Of a DNA stretch of 64,000 bases, positions 34,159 through 43,328 are shown in pieces. The DNA is from Haloferax mucosum ATCC BAA-1512 (GTDB lineage Archaea; Halobacteriota; Halobacteria; Halobacteriales; Haloferacaceae), in assembly GCF_000337815.1 (NCBI RefSeq), contig NZ_AOLN01000018.1, positions 620,001-684,000 on the forward strand, written 5' to 3'. Position 1 is the first letter of the stretch, and each line of letters opens with the position of its first letter. The notes beneath the pieces are model-generated. The model searched no databases and was not told the DNA's origin. It saw only the letters and a list, made by a program, of their open reading frames with translations. The translations under genes and the position numbers were made by a program.

Positions 34159-35019
34159 ATGAAAATCGGATTCATCGGTGGCAGTGGTATCTACGAGGCG
34201 CTTCCCCTCGAAAACACCCGTGAAGAACCCGTCGAGACGCCGTTCGGCGAACCTTCGACGACGCCTATCGTCGGCGAGTTCGGCGACACCGGCCGCGAAG
34301 TCGTTTTCCTGCCGCGTCACGGACCGGACCACCAGCACTCGCCGACGACGCTTCCGTACCGTGCGAACATCTTCGCACTGAAGAAACTCGGCGTCACTCA
34401 CATTCTCGCCAGCAACGCCGTCGGGAGTCTCAAAGAGGACCTCCCGCCGCAGACGCTCGTCGTCCCCGACCAGATTTACGACCGCACGAAACACCGGCCT
34501 CTCACGTTCTTCAACGAGGGCATCGTCGTCCACCAGCCGTTCGCCAACCCGTACGACGAGGAACTCGTCTCTATTCTCGCCGAAGCGGCCGCGGAAGCGA
34601 CCGACGCGAAGGTCCAAGAAGGCGGCACCTACGTCTGCATCGAAGGCCCCTCGTACTCCACGAAAGCCGAAAGCGAACACTACCGCGCGCAGGGCTGGGA
34701 CATCGTCGGCATGACCACCATTCCGGAAGCAAAACTTGCCCGTGAGGCCGAAATCGCCTACGCGACCATCACCGGCGTCACCGACTACGACGTGTGGAAA
34801 GAAGACAGCGAAGTCACCCTCGACGAAGTACTGAAGAACGCCGCCGCCAACGAAGACGCCATCAAGGAGACCGTCGAGGCGGCGATTCGGAAGATTCCTG
34901 ACGGCCACGAAACCGGTAGCCACTCCGCACTCGAAGGGACCATCAACACGCCCGACGAGGCAATCCCCGAAGCGACGAAAGAAACGCTCGCGCCGCTTAT
35001 CGACCGGTACGTCGAGTAA
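34159..35019 (+). CDS. mtnP: S-methyl-5'-thioadenosine phosphorylase
   Basis: 286-residue family 2 nucleoside phosphorylase that splits MTA from polyamine and other SAM-derived pathways. It shows the IGFIGGSGIYEAL phosphate loop, LPRHGPDHQHSP, NAVGSL and GPSYSTKAESEHYR segments, and GMTTIPEAKLAREAEI. The start at 34159 has a GACTTTGTG box at leaderless distance. Substrate could also be inosine/guanosine; the motif GPSYSTKAE favours MTA. Confidence 0.9.
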   Translation: MKIGFIGGSGIYEALPLENTREEPVETPFGEPSTTPIVGEFGDTGREVVFLPRHGPDHQHSPTTLPYRANIFALKKLGVTHILASNAVGSLKEDLPPQTLVVPDQIYDRTKHRPLTFFNEGIVVHQPFANPYDEELVSILAEAAAEATDAKVQEGGTYVCIEGPSYSTKAESEHYRAQGWDIVGMTTIPEAKLAREAEIAYATITGVTDYDVWKEDSEVTLDEVLKNAAANEDAIKETVEAAIRKIPDGHETGSHSALEGTINTPDEAIPEATKETLAPLIDRYVE

Positions 35020-35031
35020 GCAGAGAGACGC

Positions 35032-35481
35032 TCAGCGGTTCAGTTCCTCGCGTTCGGTCGCGTCAGAAGCACTTCGCGCGGCGCTGTCGGTCGGCGAGAA
35101 TTCGACTGCGAAACACCGCTCACAGTACTCGTTTTTCCCGTGTTCCGTCGTCGTCAGCGGAACCGCCGCCGCGACGAGTTGCGTGCTGAACTCCCGAACG
35201 ACGCCGCGGGCGTCGGCGTCACCACAGACGGTGCAGTTGCGGACTGACTTCGGCGTCGTAACCACGTCTCGGACGCGACCCCTCGTCGTCGGACTGTACG
35301 AGACGTAGCCAGGGAAGTAGCAGTGTAGCCAGAAGATAGGAAAGAAAAACACGACTCCTAACTCGGGAAGTGAAGGAACGAGAATAACCGCGGTGAGGAA
35401 TGCGAATAGCGTCGAGGTAAGAAGCGAGACGGCGACAGTCAGGCGACGAAGCGTACTGGAGAGCAGGGTCGGTCGGGACAC
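35032..35481 (-). CDS. Membrane protein with zinc-ribbon tail
   Basis: 149-residue protein with two hydrophobic helices (about 12-35 and 40-60), then a zinc-ribbon-like CTVC (near 83) and CERC (near 119), and a Ser/Ala-rich tail. It starts MSRPTLLSSTLRRL. Lower GC and mixed codon use suggest faster evolution than its neighbours. No family recognised. It is just downstream of scpA on the same strand (32 bases), but its composition argues against a condensin role. Confidence 0.65.
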   Translation of the reverse strand: MSRPTLLSSTLRRLTVAVSLLTSTLFAFLTAVILVPSLPELGVVFFFPIFWLHCYFPGYVSYSPTTRGRVRDVVTTPKSVRNCTVCGDADARGVVREFSTQLVAAAVPLTTTEHGKNEYCERCFAVEFSPTDSAARSASDATEREELNR

Positions 35482-35513
35482 ACCGGAAAGTGGCGAGTGT
35501 CTGAAATAAATGC

Positions 35514-36584
35514 TTAGTCGTCCGCGACGGCGTCGGCTTCGAGTTCGGGGTCGTCTTCAGCCTCGCTCGATGCAGGTGCCACGTCCTCGTCGTCCTCACC
35601 CAACGACTCCGTATCGGACGATGCGTCGAACGCCTCGGGGTTCCGAATCCAGAGGTCACCAAACAGTTCGTCCTGTTTGAGGTAGACGTTGCTCCGGTGT
35701 GCGAGGAACAACAGCGCGAGATACGTCGTCATCACAGTGTCTGCAACGTCCCGAATCTCGGCGAAGAGCACCTCGTCACGGCCCTTCTCGTACTGCGTCG
35801 AGAGGACGTCGCGGACGGTGTCAACGACAGACTCGATATCTTCGTTGTGGGCGGTCCCGGTGACGTCGTCTTCGGTCGGTTCGCCCGCCCCGCGCATCTC
35901 GCCGGGCGTGTGGTAGTCAAGCGTCTGCGTCCCGCGTGAAAACCCGCGGGGCGACTCGGAGGTGTCGTACTCGCGGCGGCGTTTCCACCACGACCCGCGT
36001 TCCGCTTCGCGGAGTTCGCGGACGAGTTCGTCCAGCGTCTCCGGCGACCCGCGGGCGTGTTTGCGTTCGAGACGGCGGTCCATCTCGTCTTCGAGCGCGT
36101 CAATGGGGTCGAATCCGGGCGGGCCACCATCGTCGCCGGGATGGCCGTCGGCGGCGCTATCTTGGAGGGCGAGTTCCCACGGTTCGAGTTCTTCTTCGTC
36201 GGGTTCGTCGGGTGCGAGGAGTTCGTCGGATTTCATCCGCAGGAGAACGCTCGCGTAGAAGAGCGCGCGACCCGTGGTCCGGAGGTCCATCGCATCGAGA
36301 CGCGCTAAGAAGGCGTCGGTCACGTCAACGATGTCGATATCCCACGGGTCGATTGTCCCCTCTTTGGCGAGTTGCACGAGGAGTTCGACAGGTTCGACTT
36401 CGTCTTCGTCCGATTCTGAGACGTCTTCCGGCAACACGTCGTCCATCGCGTCCTCTCCGGTCGCCTCGGATTCGGTATCCGTGTCGCGGCCGGCGGCATC
36501 GGCGAAGGCCAAGCCGTCAGCGGCGGCCGATTCGTCCGCACCGCGGTCACGCGTGAGGTTCAGTTCGGGGATATCGTCAGTCAT
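35514..36584 (-). CDS. scpA: Segregation and condensation protein A (kleisin)
   Basis: 356-residue kleisin that bridges the SMC heads. The N-terminal domain (about 65-120) shows VELLVQLAKEGTIDPWDIDIVDVTDAFL and ALFYASVLLRMKSDEL, typical of ScpA. A long acidic and Arg-rich middle follows, and the C-terminal winged helix contains VLFAEIRDVADTVMTTYLALLFLAH. The first about 60 residues are a Glu/Asp-rich tail. The ATG at 36584 overlaps the smc stop by 8 bases, consistent with translational coupling. No scpB gene is present in the window. Confidence 0.92.
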   Translation of the reverse strand: MTDDIPELNLTRDRGADESAAADGLAFADAAGRDTDTESEATGEDAMDDVLPEDVSESDEDEVEPVELLVQLAKEGTIDPWDIDIVDVTDAFLARLDAMDLRTTGRALFYASVLLRMKSDELLAPDEPDEEELEPWELALQDSAADGHPGDDGGPPGFDPIDALEDEMDRRLERKHARGSPETLDELVRELREAERGSWWKRRREYDTSESPRGFSRGTQTLDYHTPGEMRGAGEPTEDDVTGTAHNEDIESVVDTVRDVLSTQYEKGRDEVLFAEIRDVADTVMTTYLALLFLAHRSNVYLKQDELFGDLWIRNPEAFDASSDTESLGEDDEDVAPASSEAEDDPELEADAVADD

Positions 36585-39500
36585 TCGTCGGGACCTCCGC
36601 TTCGACCTCGACGCCGGTGTCGTCGTGTTCGTCACCACCGTCGTTGTGTCCGTCGCTACCGTCGTCGCTGTCGCCGCCGGTTCCATCGTCACCGTCGGTC
36701 CTGTCGGCGGTATCGTCACCGGCGCCGTCGCCGCCGAACTGGATGCCGGTGACGGCGCTGACGTTGTCACCCTGCATCGTCACGCCGATGGCGCGCTCGG
36801 CGCGTTCGAGGAGCGCAGAGCGGTGGGAGACGACGACGAACTGGGCGTCTCCGGCGAGGTCATCGACCATCTGTCCGACGCGCTCGGCGTTGGCGGCGTC
36901 GAGGAACGCGTCAACTTCGTCCAGCGCGTAGAACGGCGCGGGGTTGTGACGCTGAATGGCGAAGATGAACGCGAGCGCCGTCAGTGACTTCTCGCCGCCG
37001 GACATCGCGTCGAGGCGCTGAATCGGCTTGTCGCCCGGTTGGGCTTTCATCGTCAAGCCCTCCTCGAAGGGGTCGTCTGGGTTTTCGAGGTGCAGGTGGC
37101 CCGTCCCGTTCGACAGACGCTCGAAGATATCGGTGAAGTTCTCGGCGATGGCGTCGAACGACTCCATGAACGTCGCTTTCTTCTGTGATTCGTACTGGTC
37201 GATGCGCTCGGCGATGGCGTCGCGCTCTTCGACCAACACGTCGCGTCGTTCTTGGAGGTCATCGAGGTCGGCTTTCACGTCGTCGTACTCGTCGATTGCG
37301 AGCATGTTGACCGGTTCGAGCGCTTCCATCTCCTCGGTGAGCCGTTCGATTTCGGACTCGACGGTGCTGTGGTCCGGAATCTCGTCTGGGTCGTAGTCGC
37401 CGACCTGTGCTTCGAGTTCGTCGATTTCCCATTCGAGGCGCTCTGCGGCAGACCGCATGCTTTCGAGTTTGGACTCGACCGCGTTCACCCGGTCTTTCTT
37501 CTCGTCGCGGGCACTGCGCGCTTCGCGGAGGTCGTCCTGAAGTTCGCGGCGGTCTTCTTTGAGGTCAACCAGTTCGTCTTCGAGTTCCGCGACCGCCTCG
37601 CGCTTCGCTTCGAGGTCTGCCTCGCGGGATTCGATGTTGGATTCGGCCTCGGCGATTGTCTCGCTTGCCTCTGCCTTGCGGTTCTGTGCGCTTTCGACCG
37701 TCTCGTGGAGGTCGTCAACCGCATCCTCGGCGTACTGCTTTTCGAGTTGAATCTCGTTGAGGCGGCCGTCGAGCGTGGACATCCGGTCTTCGAGGTCGTC
37801 GATGTTCGCGCGAATCTCGTCGGTTTGGGCGGTGAGTTCCGGAATCTCCGAGTCGGCGAGTTCGGTTTCGATGTCCTCGATATCGGCTTCGACGGCGGCG
37901 ATTTCGTCGTCGTACGCGGCGATTTCGTCGTCGAGGTCGGACATCTCCTCGTCAACCGACTTGCGCTCGGATTCGAGTTCGTCCAGTCTGTCGTTCAAGC
38001 GGTCGATTTCGGCTTCCGCGTCGTCGATATCCGCCTGCGCGTCTTCGACTTCGCGCTCGATGGTTCGGACGCGGTCGGCGGCGTCGGAGGCCCGACCGCG
38101 GGCGTCGTCGAGGTCGTCGTCGATAGCTCGAATCTCGCTGTTGAGCGAGCGGCGGCGGTCTTCGAGCGTCGTGATTTCTTTGGCGATGCGTTCGAGTTTG
38201 CCCTCGCCGGACTTCGAAAAAGAGTACCGAGAACTACCGCCGGACCCGCCGGTCATCGCGCCGGAGCGCTCGACTAAGTCGCCGTCGAGGGTGACCATGC
38301 GGTAGTCGCCCATCAGGTCGCGGGCGGTCTCCATGTCCTCGACGACGAGCGTCGAACCGAGGACGTACGAAAAGATGGATTCGTACTGGCTGTCGTACTC
38401 GACGAGGTTGCGCGCGAAGTCAACGACGCCCGGGTGGGTCGGCTTGTGCGGAAGCCCGCGGTTGTCCATCTTCGTGATGGGGAGGAAGGTCGCGCGACCC
38501 GCGTTCCGAGACTTCAGGTGGTTAATACAGGACGAACCGACGCCGTCGTCGTCCACGACGACGTTTGCGAGACGGCCACCAGCGGCCGTCTCACAGGCTT
38601 TGGCGTACTCGCCATCGACCGAGCCGAGTTGTCCGACGGCACCATGAACGCCGGAGAGACCGGCGTTGAGGATGGTCGTGACCGCTCGTGGCCACGAGTT
38701 GTCGCCGTCTTTTCCGGCCCGCGCTTCGAGGCGCGCGTACTCGGATTGCTTGGTCTGGAGTTCGTCCGTGACCTCGGAGAGTTCGTCGTTCAACTCGGCC
38801 TTTTCGGCCTGCAAGTCCTCGATGATGCCGTCTATCTTCGCCTTGTTCTTTTCGGCGGTGTCGAGTTCGCTGTGCAGGTCCGAAAGGGTCGCTTTCAGTT
38901 CCGGGATGCGCTCGTGGGTGCGGTCGATTTCGTCTTGCGTCTCGGAAATCTCGTTCGACCGGCGACGAGCATCGTCGAGGAGGCGGTCTTTGGCGCGCTG
39001 GCGGTCGTTCTTCTCGTCTTTGAATTCGTCGAGCGCCTCCTTTTTCTCCGCGAGTTCGGACTTCAGTTCGTCGAACTCGGTGTCAACGGAGTCGATTTCC
39101 GCCTGTACCTCGGAGAGTTCGACCCGCTTCGACTGGATGTCGCTTTTGACCGACGCCTTCTCGACTTTAACCTCGCGGATATCGGCTTCGAGGTCGTCGA
39201 TTTTCTCCTGTTTCCGGTCGATATCGACGAAGGCGGTCCGGCGTTCGGCCTCGGCGTCGTCGCGTTTCTCCTCGGCCGCCTCGATGGTGTTTTCAAGGCG
39301 TGCGATGTCGCCTTTTATCTCCTCCATCTCGGATTTGATGCGGAGTTGCTCGTCTTCGCCCTTCCGCTCGATTTCGTGGGTGAGGTCTTCGAGGTCTTCT
39401 TCCAGACGGGTGACCTTGCCCTGTCGTTCGTCGAGTTCGGCTTGGAGGGCTTCGAGGTCTGATGCGGTCGATTCGATGCGCGATTCGGTGCGGTCGAGGT

Positions 39501-40287
39501 CGTCGCGTTTGTCTTCGAGTTCGGCCGCCTTCAAGTAGCCCTCGTACTCTTCTTTCTCGTCGCGGAGTCCCTTGTATTCGAGTGCGGTCTCTCGCTCGTC
39601 GGCGAGTTGGTCGAGACGCGTCTCTTTTTCTTCGATGCGGAGGTCCGCTTCGTCAACGCGTTCTTCGACCGCTTCGAGTTCTTCGAAGGCGGCGTCTTTC
39701 TTCTCGTCGAACTCGGCGACGCCCGCGATTTCGTCGATGATGCCCCGGCGCTGATAGGGCGTCATGTTGATGATTTCGGTCACGTCGCCCTGCATGACGA
39801 CGTTGTAGCCCTCGGGCGTGATACCCGCTTGCGCGAGGAGGTCTTGGATGTCCGAGAGGTTTACCGACCGCTCGTTGAGATAGTAATACGAGTAGTAGTT
39901 GTCTGGCGTCTCCTTGACGCGGCGTTTGATGGTGATTTCGTCCACGTCGCCGACGTTGTCGGTGCCGGCGGCATTGACGACCTGTGACCGGTCGAGCGTG
40001 CCCGCCGAGTTGTCGAGAACGACCGTGACACTCGCTTCTTTGGGTTGTGTCGGCGCGTCGCCGTCGCTTCCGTCGGCGTGGCCGGGATTATAGATGAGGT
40101 CCGTCAGTTTCTCGGCGCGAATCCCGCGGGTACGGGCCAAACCGAGCGCGAAGAGAACGCCGTCGATAATGTTCGATTTTCCTGAACCGTTCGGGCCGGT
40201 AACGACCGTGAAATCCTCGTAGAACGGGATGCGAGTCGGCCGCCCGAAGCTCTTGAAACCGTCAAGAACGAGCTCTTTGATGTGCAT
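36577..40287 (-). CDS. smc: Chromosome segregation ATPase SMC
   Basis: 1236-residue condensin subunit. The N-terminal head carries the P-loop GPNGSGKSN (31-39). Two long coiled coils (about 170-500 and 680-1020) surround a hinge with GYVLG-like SVDGEYAKACETAAGGRL and GRATFLPI. The C-terminal head has the ABC signature LDAMSGGEKSL (near 1095) and Walker B LDEVDAF (near 1125). A roughly 50-residue acidic tail (GDG...DDG) after about 1185 is a halophile addition. It is the middle gene of the coiled-coil/smc/scpA operon. Confident. Confidence 0.96.
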   Translation of the reverse strand: MHIKELVLDGFKSFGRPTRIPFYEDFTVVTGPNGSGKSNIIDGVLFALGLARTRGIRAEKLTDLIYNPGHADGSDGDAPTQPKEASVTVVLDNSAGTLDRSQVVNAAGTDNVGDVDEITIKRRVKETPDNYYSYYYLNERSVNLSDIQDLLAQAGITPEGYNVVMQGDVTEIINMTPYQRRGIIDEIAGVAEFDEKKDAAFEELEAVEERVDEADLRIEEKETRLDQLADERETALEYKGLRDEKEEYEGYLKAAELEDKRDDLDRTESRIESTASDLEALQAELDERQGKVTRLEEDLEDLTHEIERKGEDEQLRIKSEMEEIKGDIARLENTIEAAEEKRDDAEAERRTAFVDIDRKQEKIDDLEADIREVKVEKASVKSDIQSKRVELSEVQAEIDSVDTEFDELKSELAEKKEALDEFKDEKNDRQRAKDRLLDDARRRSNEISETQDEIDRTHERIPELKATLSDLHSELDTAEKNKAKIDGIIEDLQAEKAELNDELSEVTDELQTKQSEYARLEARAGKDGDNSWPRAVTTILNAGLSGVHGAVGQLGSVDGEYAKACETAAGGRLANVVVDDDGVGSSCINHLKSRNAGRATFLPITKMDNRGLPHKPTHPGVVDFARNLVEYDSQYESIFSYVLGSTLVVEDMETARDLMGDYRMVTLDGDLVERSGAMTGGSGGSSRYSFSKSGEGKLERIAKEITTLEDRRRSLNSEIRAIDDDLDDARGRASDAADRVRTIEREVEDAQADIDDAEAEIDRLNDRLDELESERKSVDEEMSDLDDEIAAYDDEIAAVEADIEDIETELADSEIPELTAQTDEIRANIDDLEDRMSTLDGRLNEIQLEKQYAEDAVDDLHETVESAQNRKAEASETIAEAESNIESREADLEAKREAVAELEDELVDLKEDRRELQDDLREARSARDEKKDRVNAVESKLESMRSAAERLEWEIDELEAQVGDYDPDEIPDHSTVESEIERLTEEMEALEPVNMLAIDEYDDVKADLDDLQERRDVLVEERDAIAERIDQYESQKKATFMESFDAIAENFTDIFERLSNGTGHLHLENPDDPFEEGLTMKAQPGDKPIQRLDAMSGGEKSLTALAFIFAIQRHNPAPFYALDEVDAFLDAANAERVGQMVDDLAGDAQFVVVSHRSALLERAERAIGVTMQGDNVSAVTGIQFGGDGAGDDTADRTDGDDGTGGDSDDGSDGHNDGGDEHDDTGVEVEAEVPTND

Positions 40288-40371
40288 GGGTTGGTGTTCA
40301 CGCGGGCGACGCCCGCAAAGAGAGCGCGCCGCATGGACACGGGACGCGCTCGCGGTTGACGGCGCGTCCGA

Positions 40372-40680
40372 TTACGCGACGATGATGTCGTCGTCGGGGG
40401 AGTCGCCGCCGTCTTCGTCAGTCTCCTTGGACTCGTCCGTTTTAATCTCATCGTCGTCGGCCTGTGCGACAGGCTCGGCTTCGACGGTCTCTTCGGCTTC
40501 CTCTTCTTCCGGCTCCCAGTCGCCGCGACGACGTGGAGCACGAGACGGCACCTCGACGTTGTTTTCGTCTTCGAGCTGTCGCAGTCGTTCTTTAGTCTCG
40601 ACGAGTTCCTCGGTGAGTCCGTTCACCGCGGCCTGCAGTTCCGCAACCTTCGATTCGAGTTCCTCCACCCGATTACTCAT
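40372..40680 (-). CDS. Small coiled-coil protein at the head of the smc operon
   Basis: 102-residue protein with an N-terminal heptad-repeat coiled coil (about 4-45, SNRVEELESKVAELQ onward), a short basic patch (RAPRRR) and a strongly acidic disordered tail ending DDDIIVA. The start at 40680 is supported by CATTTATGT at leaderless distance. It reads into smc with an 84-base gap. I recognise no domain of known function. It sits where a bacterial ScpB would be expected but is too small to be a normal ScpB. Confidence 0.8.
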   Translation of the reverse strand: MSNRVEELESKVAELQAAVNGLTEELVETKERLRQLEDENNVEVPSRAPRRRGDWEPEEEEAEETVEAEPVAQADDDEIKTDESKETDEDGGDSPDDDIIVA

Positions 40681-40704
40681 GGGTAAGATAGCGCCGCGCG
40701 TGAG

Positions 40705-40713
40705 ACATAAATG
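40705..40713 (-). promoter_or_regulatory. TATA box of the smc operon
   Basis: CATTTATGT on the minus strand, centred about 29 bases upstream of the ATG at 40680. It is probably the single promoter for the coiled-coil protein, smc and scpA. Confidence 0.6.
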
Positions 40714-40977
40714 TGCGTCAGACAATCACCGAGAATGTGATACGTGCGCGAACGCGTCTCCGTGGTTTCTGTATCGGACGCTATCGTTCGCATCACGCAT
40801 GGACGTATCGGCCGTTACCGACCGCACTTCACACGCTACGGACGTATTTGTCGCCGCTTTGAACCACGGCGGTGTCCGACCGTGAACGGAACTGAGACGG
40901 CGGAAGTTGACGCCGATAGCCCCGCCGCTCGCAACTGTCCCGTTAGTCTTTAGCCCACCGCCGTCGAAGCGCGGCCA

Positions 40978-42468
40978 ATGACTGCGCAAGCGCTCGAACA
41001 GCGCGAACTCTCGGTCGTCATCGGGTTGGAGGTCCACGTCCAACTCGAAACGGCCACGAAGATTTTCTGCGGCTGTTCGACCGAGCCCGCCGAGGACGAA
41101 GCGCCGAACACCCGCGTCTGCCCGGTCTGCCTCGGGCTTCCCGGTGCGCTTCCGGTACTCAACGAAGCGGCCGTCGAATCCGCCGTCAAAATCGGCAAGG
41201 CGCTGAACGCCGATATTGCCGAGGACACCCGGTTCCACCGGAAGAACTACTACTACCCCGACCTCCCGAAGAACTTCCAGATCACTCAGTACGACGCGCC
41301 AATCTGCGCCGACGGGACGCTGGAAGTCGCCGTCGAAGGAACCCGCCGCGACATCGGCGTCACACGCGCGCACCTCGAAGAGGACCCCGGAAGCCTCCAA
41401 CACAAAGGCGGCAGTATCGACACCGCGGACTACACGCTCGTCAACTACAACCGCGCCGGCACGCCGCTCGTCGAAATCGTCACCGAACCGGACTTCCGCA
41501 GTCCGCAGGAGACGCGCGCGTTCCTCGCCAAACTCGAAGAGGTGCTCGAATACCTCGGCGTCTTCGATGCGACCCGCGACGGGTCGCTCCGCATCGACGC
41601 CAACATCTCGCTCGTCCCCGCCGACGAGGTTGACGACGACGGCACGATTTCGGATGAGGCGCTCGAAGCGGCGAACCGCACGGAAGTCAAGAACATCTCC
41701 AGCCACAAGGGCGCAGAGAAGGCGCTGGCCTACGAGGTCACCCGCCAGAAGAACGCTATCAAACGCGGCCGCGCTGTCGAACAGGAGACCCGCCACTGGG
41801 ACGAATCCCGCGGCATCACCGTCTCGATGCGCTCGAAGGAAGAAGAAAAGGACTACCGCTACTTCCAGGAGGCCGACCTCCCACCGCTCCAAGTCGCTCA
41901 CTGGAAAGAGGAGATTCCGATTCCGGAACTCCCCGACGCGCGCCGCGAGCGCTTCCAGACCGAGTACGGCATCGACGAGGAATCCGCCTCGAAGCTCACT
42001 TCGACCAAGGAAGTCGCCGACTTCTTCGAAGACGTTGCGGCCGAGTTCGACGCCGACCTCGCCGCGACGTGGGTCGCCGACAACTTGCTGGGCGAACTCA
42101 ACTACCGCGACATGCGTATCACCGACGTGTCGGACCGACTCGACGAGTTCACGCGTCTTATCGAACTCGTCGATACCGACGAGGTGACGACGAAGAACGC
42201 CGAGGAAATCGTCCTCCGCGAGATGCTCGACGAGGAGAAAGACCCGGACACCATCGTCGAAGAAGAAGGACTCGGCAAGGCCGACGACGACGAAATCGGC
42301 GGCTTCGTCACCGAAGCCATCGAAGAGAATCCAGACGCGGTCTCCGACTACCACGACGGCGAAGGCGGCGCGTTGAACTTCCTCGTCGGCCAAGTCATGC
42401 AGAAGTCCAAAGGAAGCGCCGACCCCGGCACCGTCAACCAGTTGCTCCGCGAACAACTCGACGAATAA
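40978..42468 (+). CDS. gatB: Asp-tRNA(Asn)/Glu-tRNA(Gln) amidotransferase subunit B
   Basis: 496-residue GatB, the kinase/transamidase subunit of GatCAB. It begins with VVIGLEVHVQLETATKIFCGC (CGC zinc pair), followed by NTRVCPVCLGLPGALPVLN, RKNYYYPDLPKNFQITQYD and GTPLVEIVTEPD. The C-terminal YqeY-like tail ends LLREQLDE. It converts Asp-tRNA(Asn) or Glu-tRNA(Gln) to the amides. GatA and GatC are not in the window. A GTCTTTAG box lies about 28 bases upstream. Confidence 0.96.
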   Translation: MTAQALEQRELSVVIGLEVHVQLETATKIFCGCSTEPAEDEAPNTRVCPVCLGLPGALPVLNEAAVESAVKIGKALNADIAEDTRFHRKNYYYPDLPKNFQITQYDAPICADGTLEVAVEGTRRDIGVTRAHLEEDPGSLQHKGGSIDTADYTLVNYNRAGTPLVEIVTEPDFRSPQETRAFLAKLEEVLEYLGVFDATRDGSLRIDANISLVPADEVDDDGTISDEALEAANRTEVKNISSHKGAEKALAYEVTRQKNAIKRGRAVEQETRHWDESRGITVSMRSKEEEKDYRYFQEADLPPLQVAHWKEEIPIPELPDARRERFQTEYGIDEESASKLTSTKEVADFFEDVAAEFDADLAATWVADNLLGELNYRDMRITDVSDRLDEFTRLIELVDTDEVTTKNAEEIVLREMLDEEKDPDTIVEEEGLGKADDDEIGGFVTEAIEENPDAVSDYHDGEGGALNFLVGQVMQKSKGSADPGTVNQLLREQLDE

Positions 42469-42589
42469 CGGCGCTCGGCACCGCGCAAGACCGAATTCGT
42501 GCTCGGTCACGGGTTGGTGACAGAACCCACGAACTCACGCTATCGCGTCTCGCTGTTTCGACCGCATCCCGGGAGACGGCGCACGAAAA

Positions 42590-43282
42590 TCACTCATTGT
42601 CAGCGTCGCGGCCGAACAGTATCGCCGACCCGAGGACGACCGCGACCCATGTCAGAAACGACTCAGCGGCCGGATTCGACGGGAGTGGTTGCCGGGAGCC
42701 AGATTGGTACACGACGTAATACTCGCCGTCGAGTTCGAACACGGGGACGCCATCTCGTTCCGACCAGAGTTCAGTTTTCGAGTGGGCAGACCCGGTCTGA
42801 ATCGCCGTGAGAACGGTCGGATACCGTTCGGCGGGACGGGAGACGTCGTCCAGCGCCGTCGCCGCGGACACCCGCTCAGTCGAGAGGACGTACTTGCCTG
42901 CGTCCCACGTCGAGTTGTACGCGTACACGACACCGTCGTAAGAGAGGTACGGCGCTCTGCTTACGAGGTATCCCGTGCTAGAACTTGTCACTGTTGGGTG
43001 GTCAATGGTAATAGTTCCGTCAAGCGTCGCCGCTTCGAGCGTGCAATGTCGTGACGGGCGCACCGTGTATAAGCACGCAAACCCAGAGAGACCGCCACGA
43101 CTCGACAGCGCGTTTCGGTCATCCCTGTCGGGGACCACGAGGCGATTGTCTTCGCTCGTGAGTTCGCCCGCCTCGTAGGTGTACCGCGGGGTGGTGAGAC
43201 CGAGAAACGGTCCCCAAAGCGGGGTGAAAATCAACAGCACCGCGAGGACCAGACGGAGTCGGTTGGTAGAGAGCAGTCGCAT
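42590..43282 (-). CDS. Haloarchaeal membrane-anchored protein with extracytoplasmic domain
   Basis: 230-residue protein with an N-terminal helix (about 8-30, LRLVLAVLLIFTPLWGPFLGL) and a C-terminal helix (about 207-225, FLTWVAVVLGSAILFG), leaving about 175 residues between them that probably face outside. The exposed part has C70 and C83 that could form a disulphide, Tyr-rich stretches (YEAGEL, YLSYDGVVYAY, YYVVY) and many Ser/Thr. GC content is a little low. I recognise no family; function unknown. Confidence 0.7.
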   Translation of the reverse strand: MRLLSTNRLRLVLAVLLIFTPLWGPFLGLTTPRYTYEAGELTSEDNRLVVPDRDDRNALSSRGGLSGFACLYTVRPSRHCTLEAATLDGTITIDHPTVTSSSTGYLVSRAPYLSYDGVVYAYNSTWDAGKYVLSTERVSAATALDDVSRPAERYPTVLTAIQTGSAHSKTELWSERDGVPVFELDGEYYVVYQSGSRQPLPSNPAAESFLTWVAVVLGSAILFGRDADNE

Positions 43283-43328
43283 ACGCGACCATGATAGCGA
43301 GGTCTGAAATCTATTTTGTCTGTCAGCT

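Noticed and set aside
40744-40953. 69-residue Arg-rich frame in the gap upstream of gatB
   Set aside because: Basic composition unlike halophile proteins and overlaps the gatB promoter.
40726-42510. Minus-strand open frame of about 594 codons
   Set aside because: Antisense to gatB, which carries all family motifs; same codon-use artefact.
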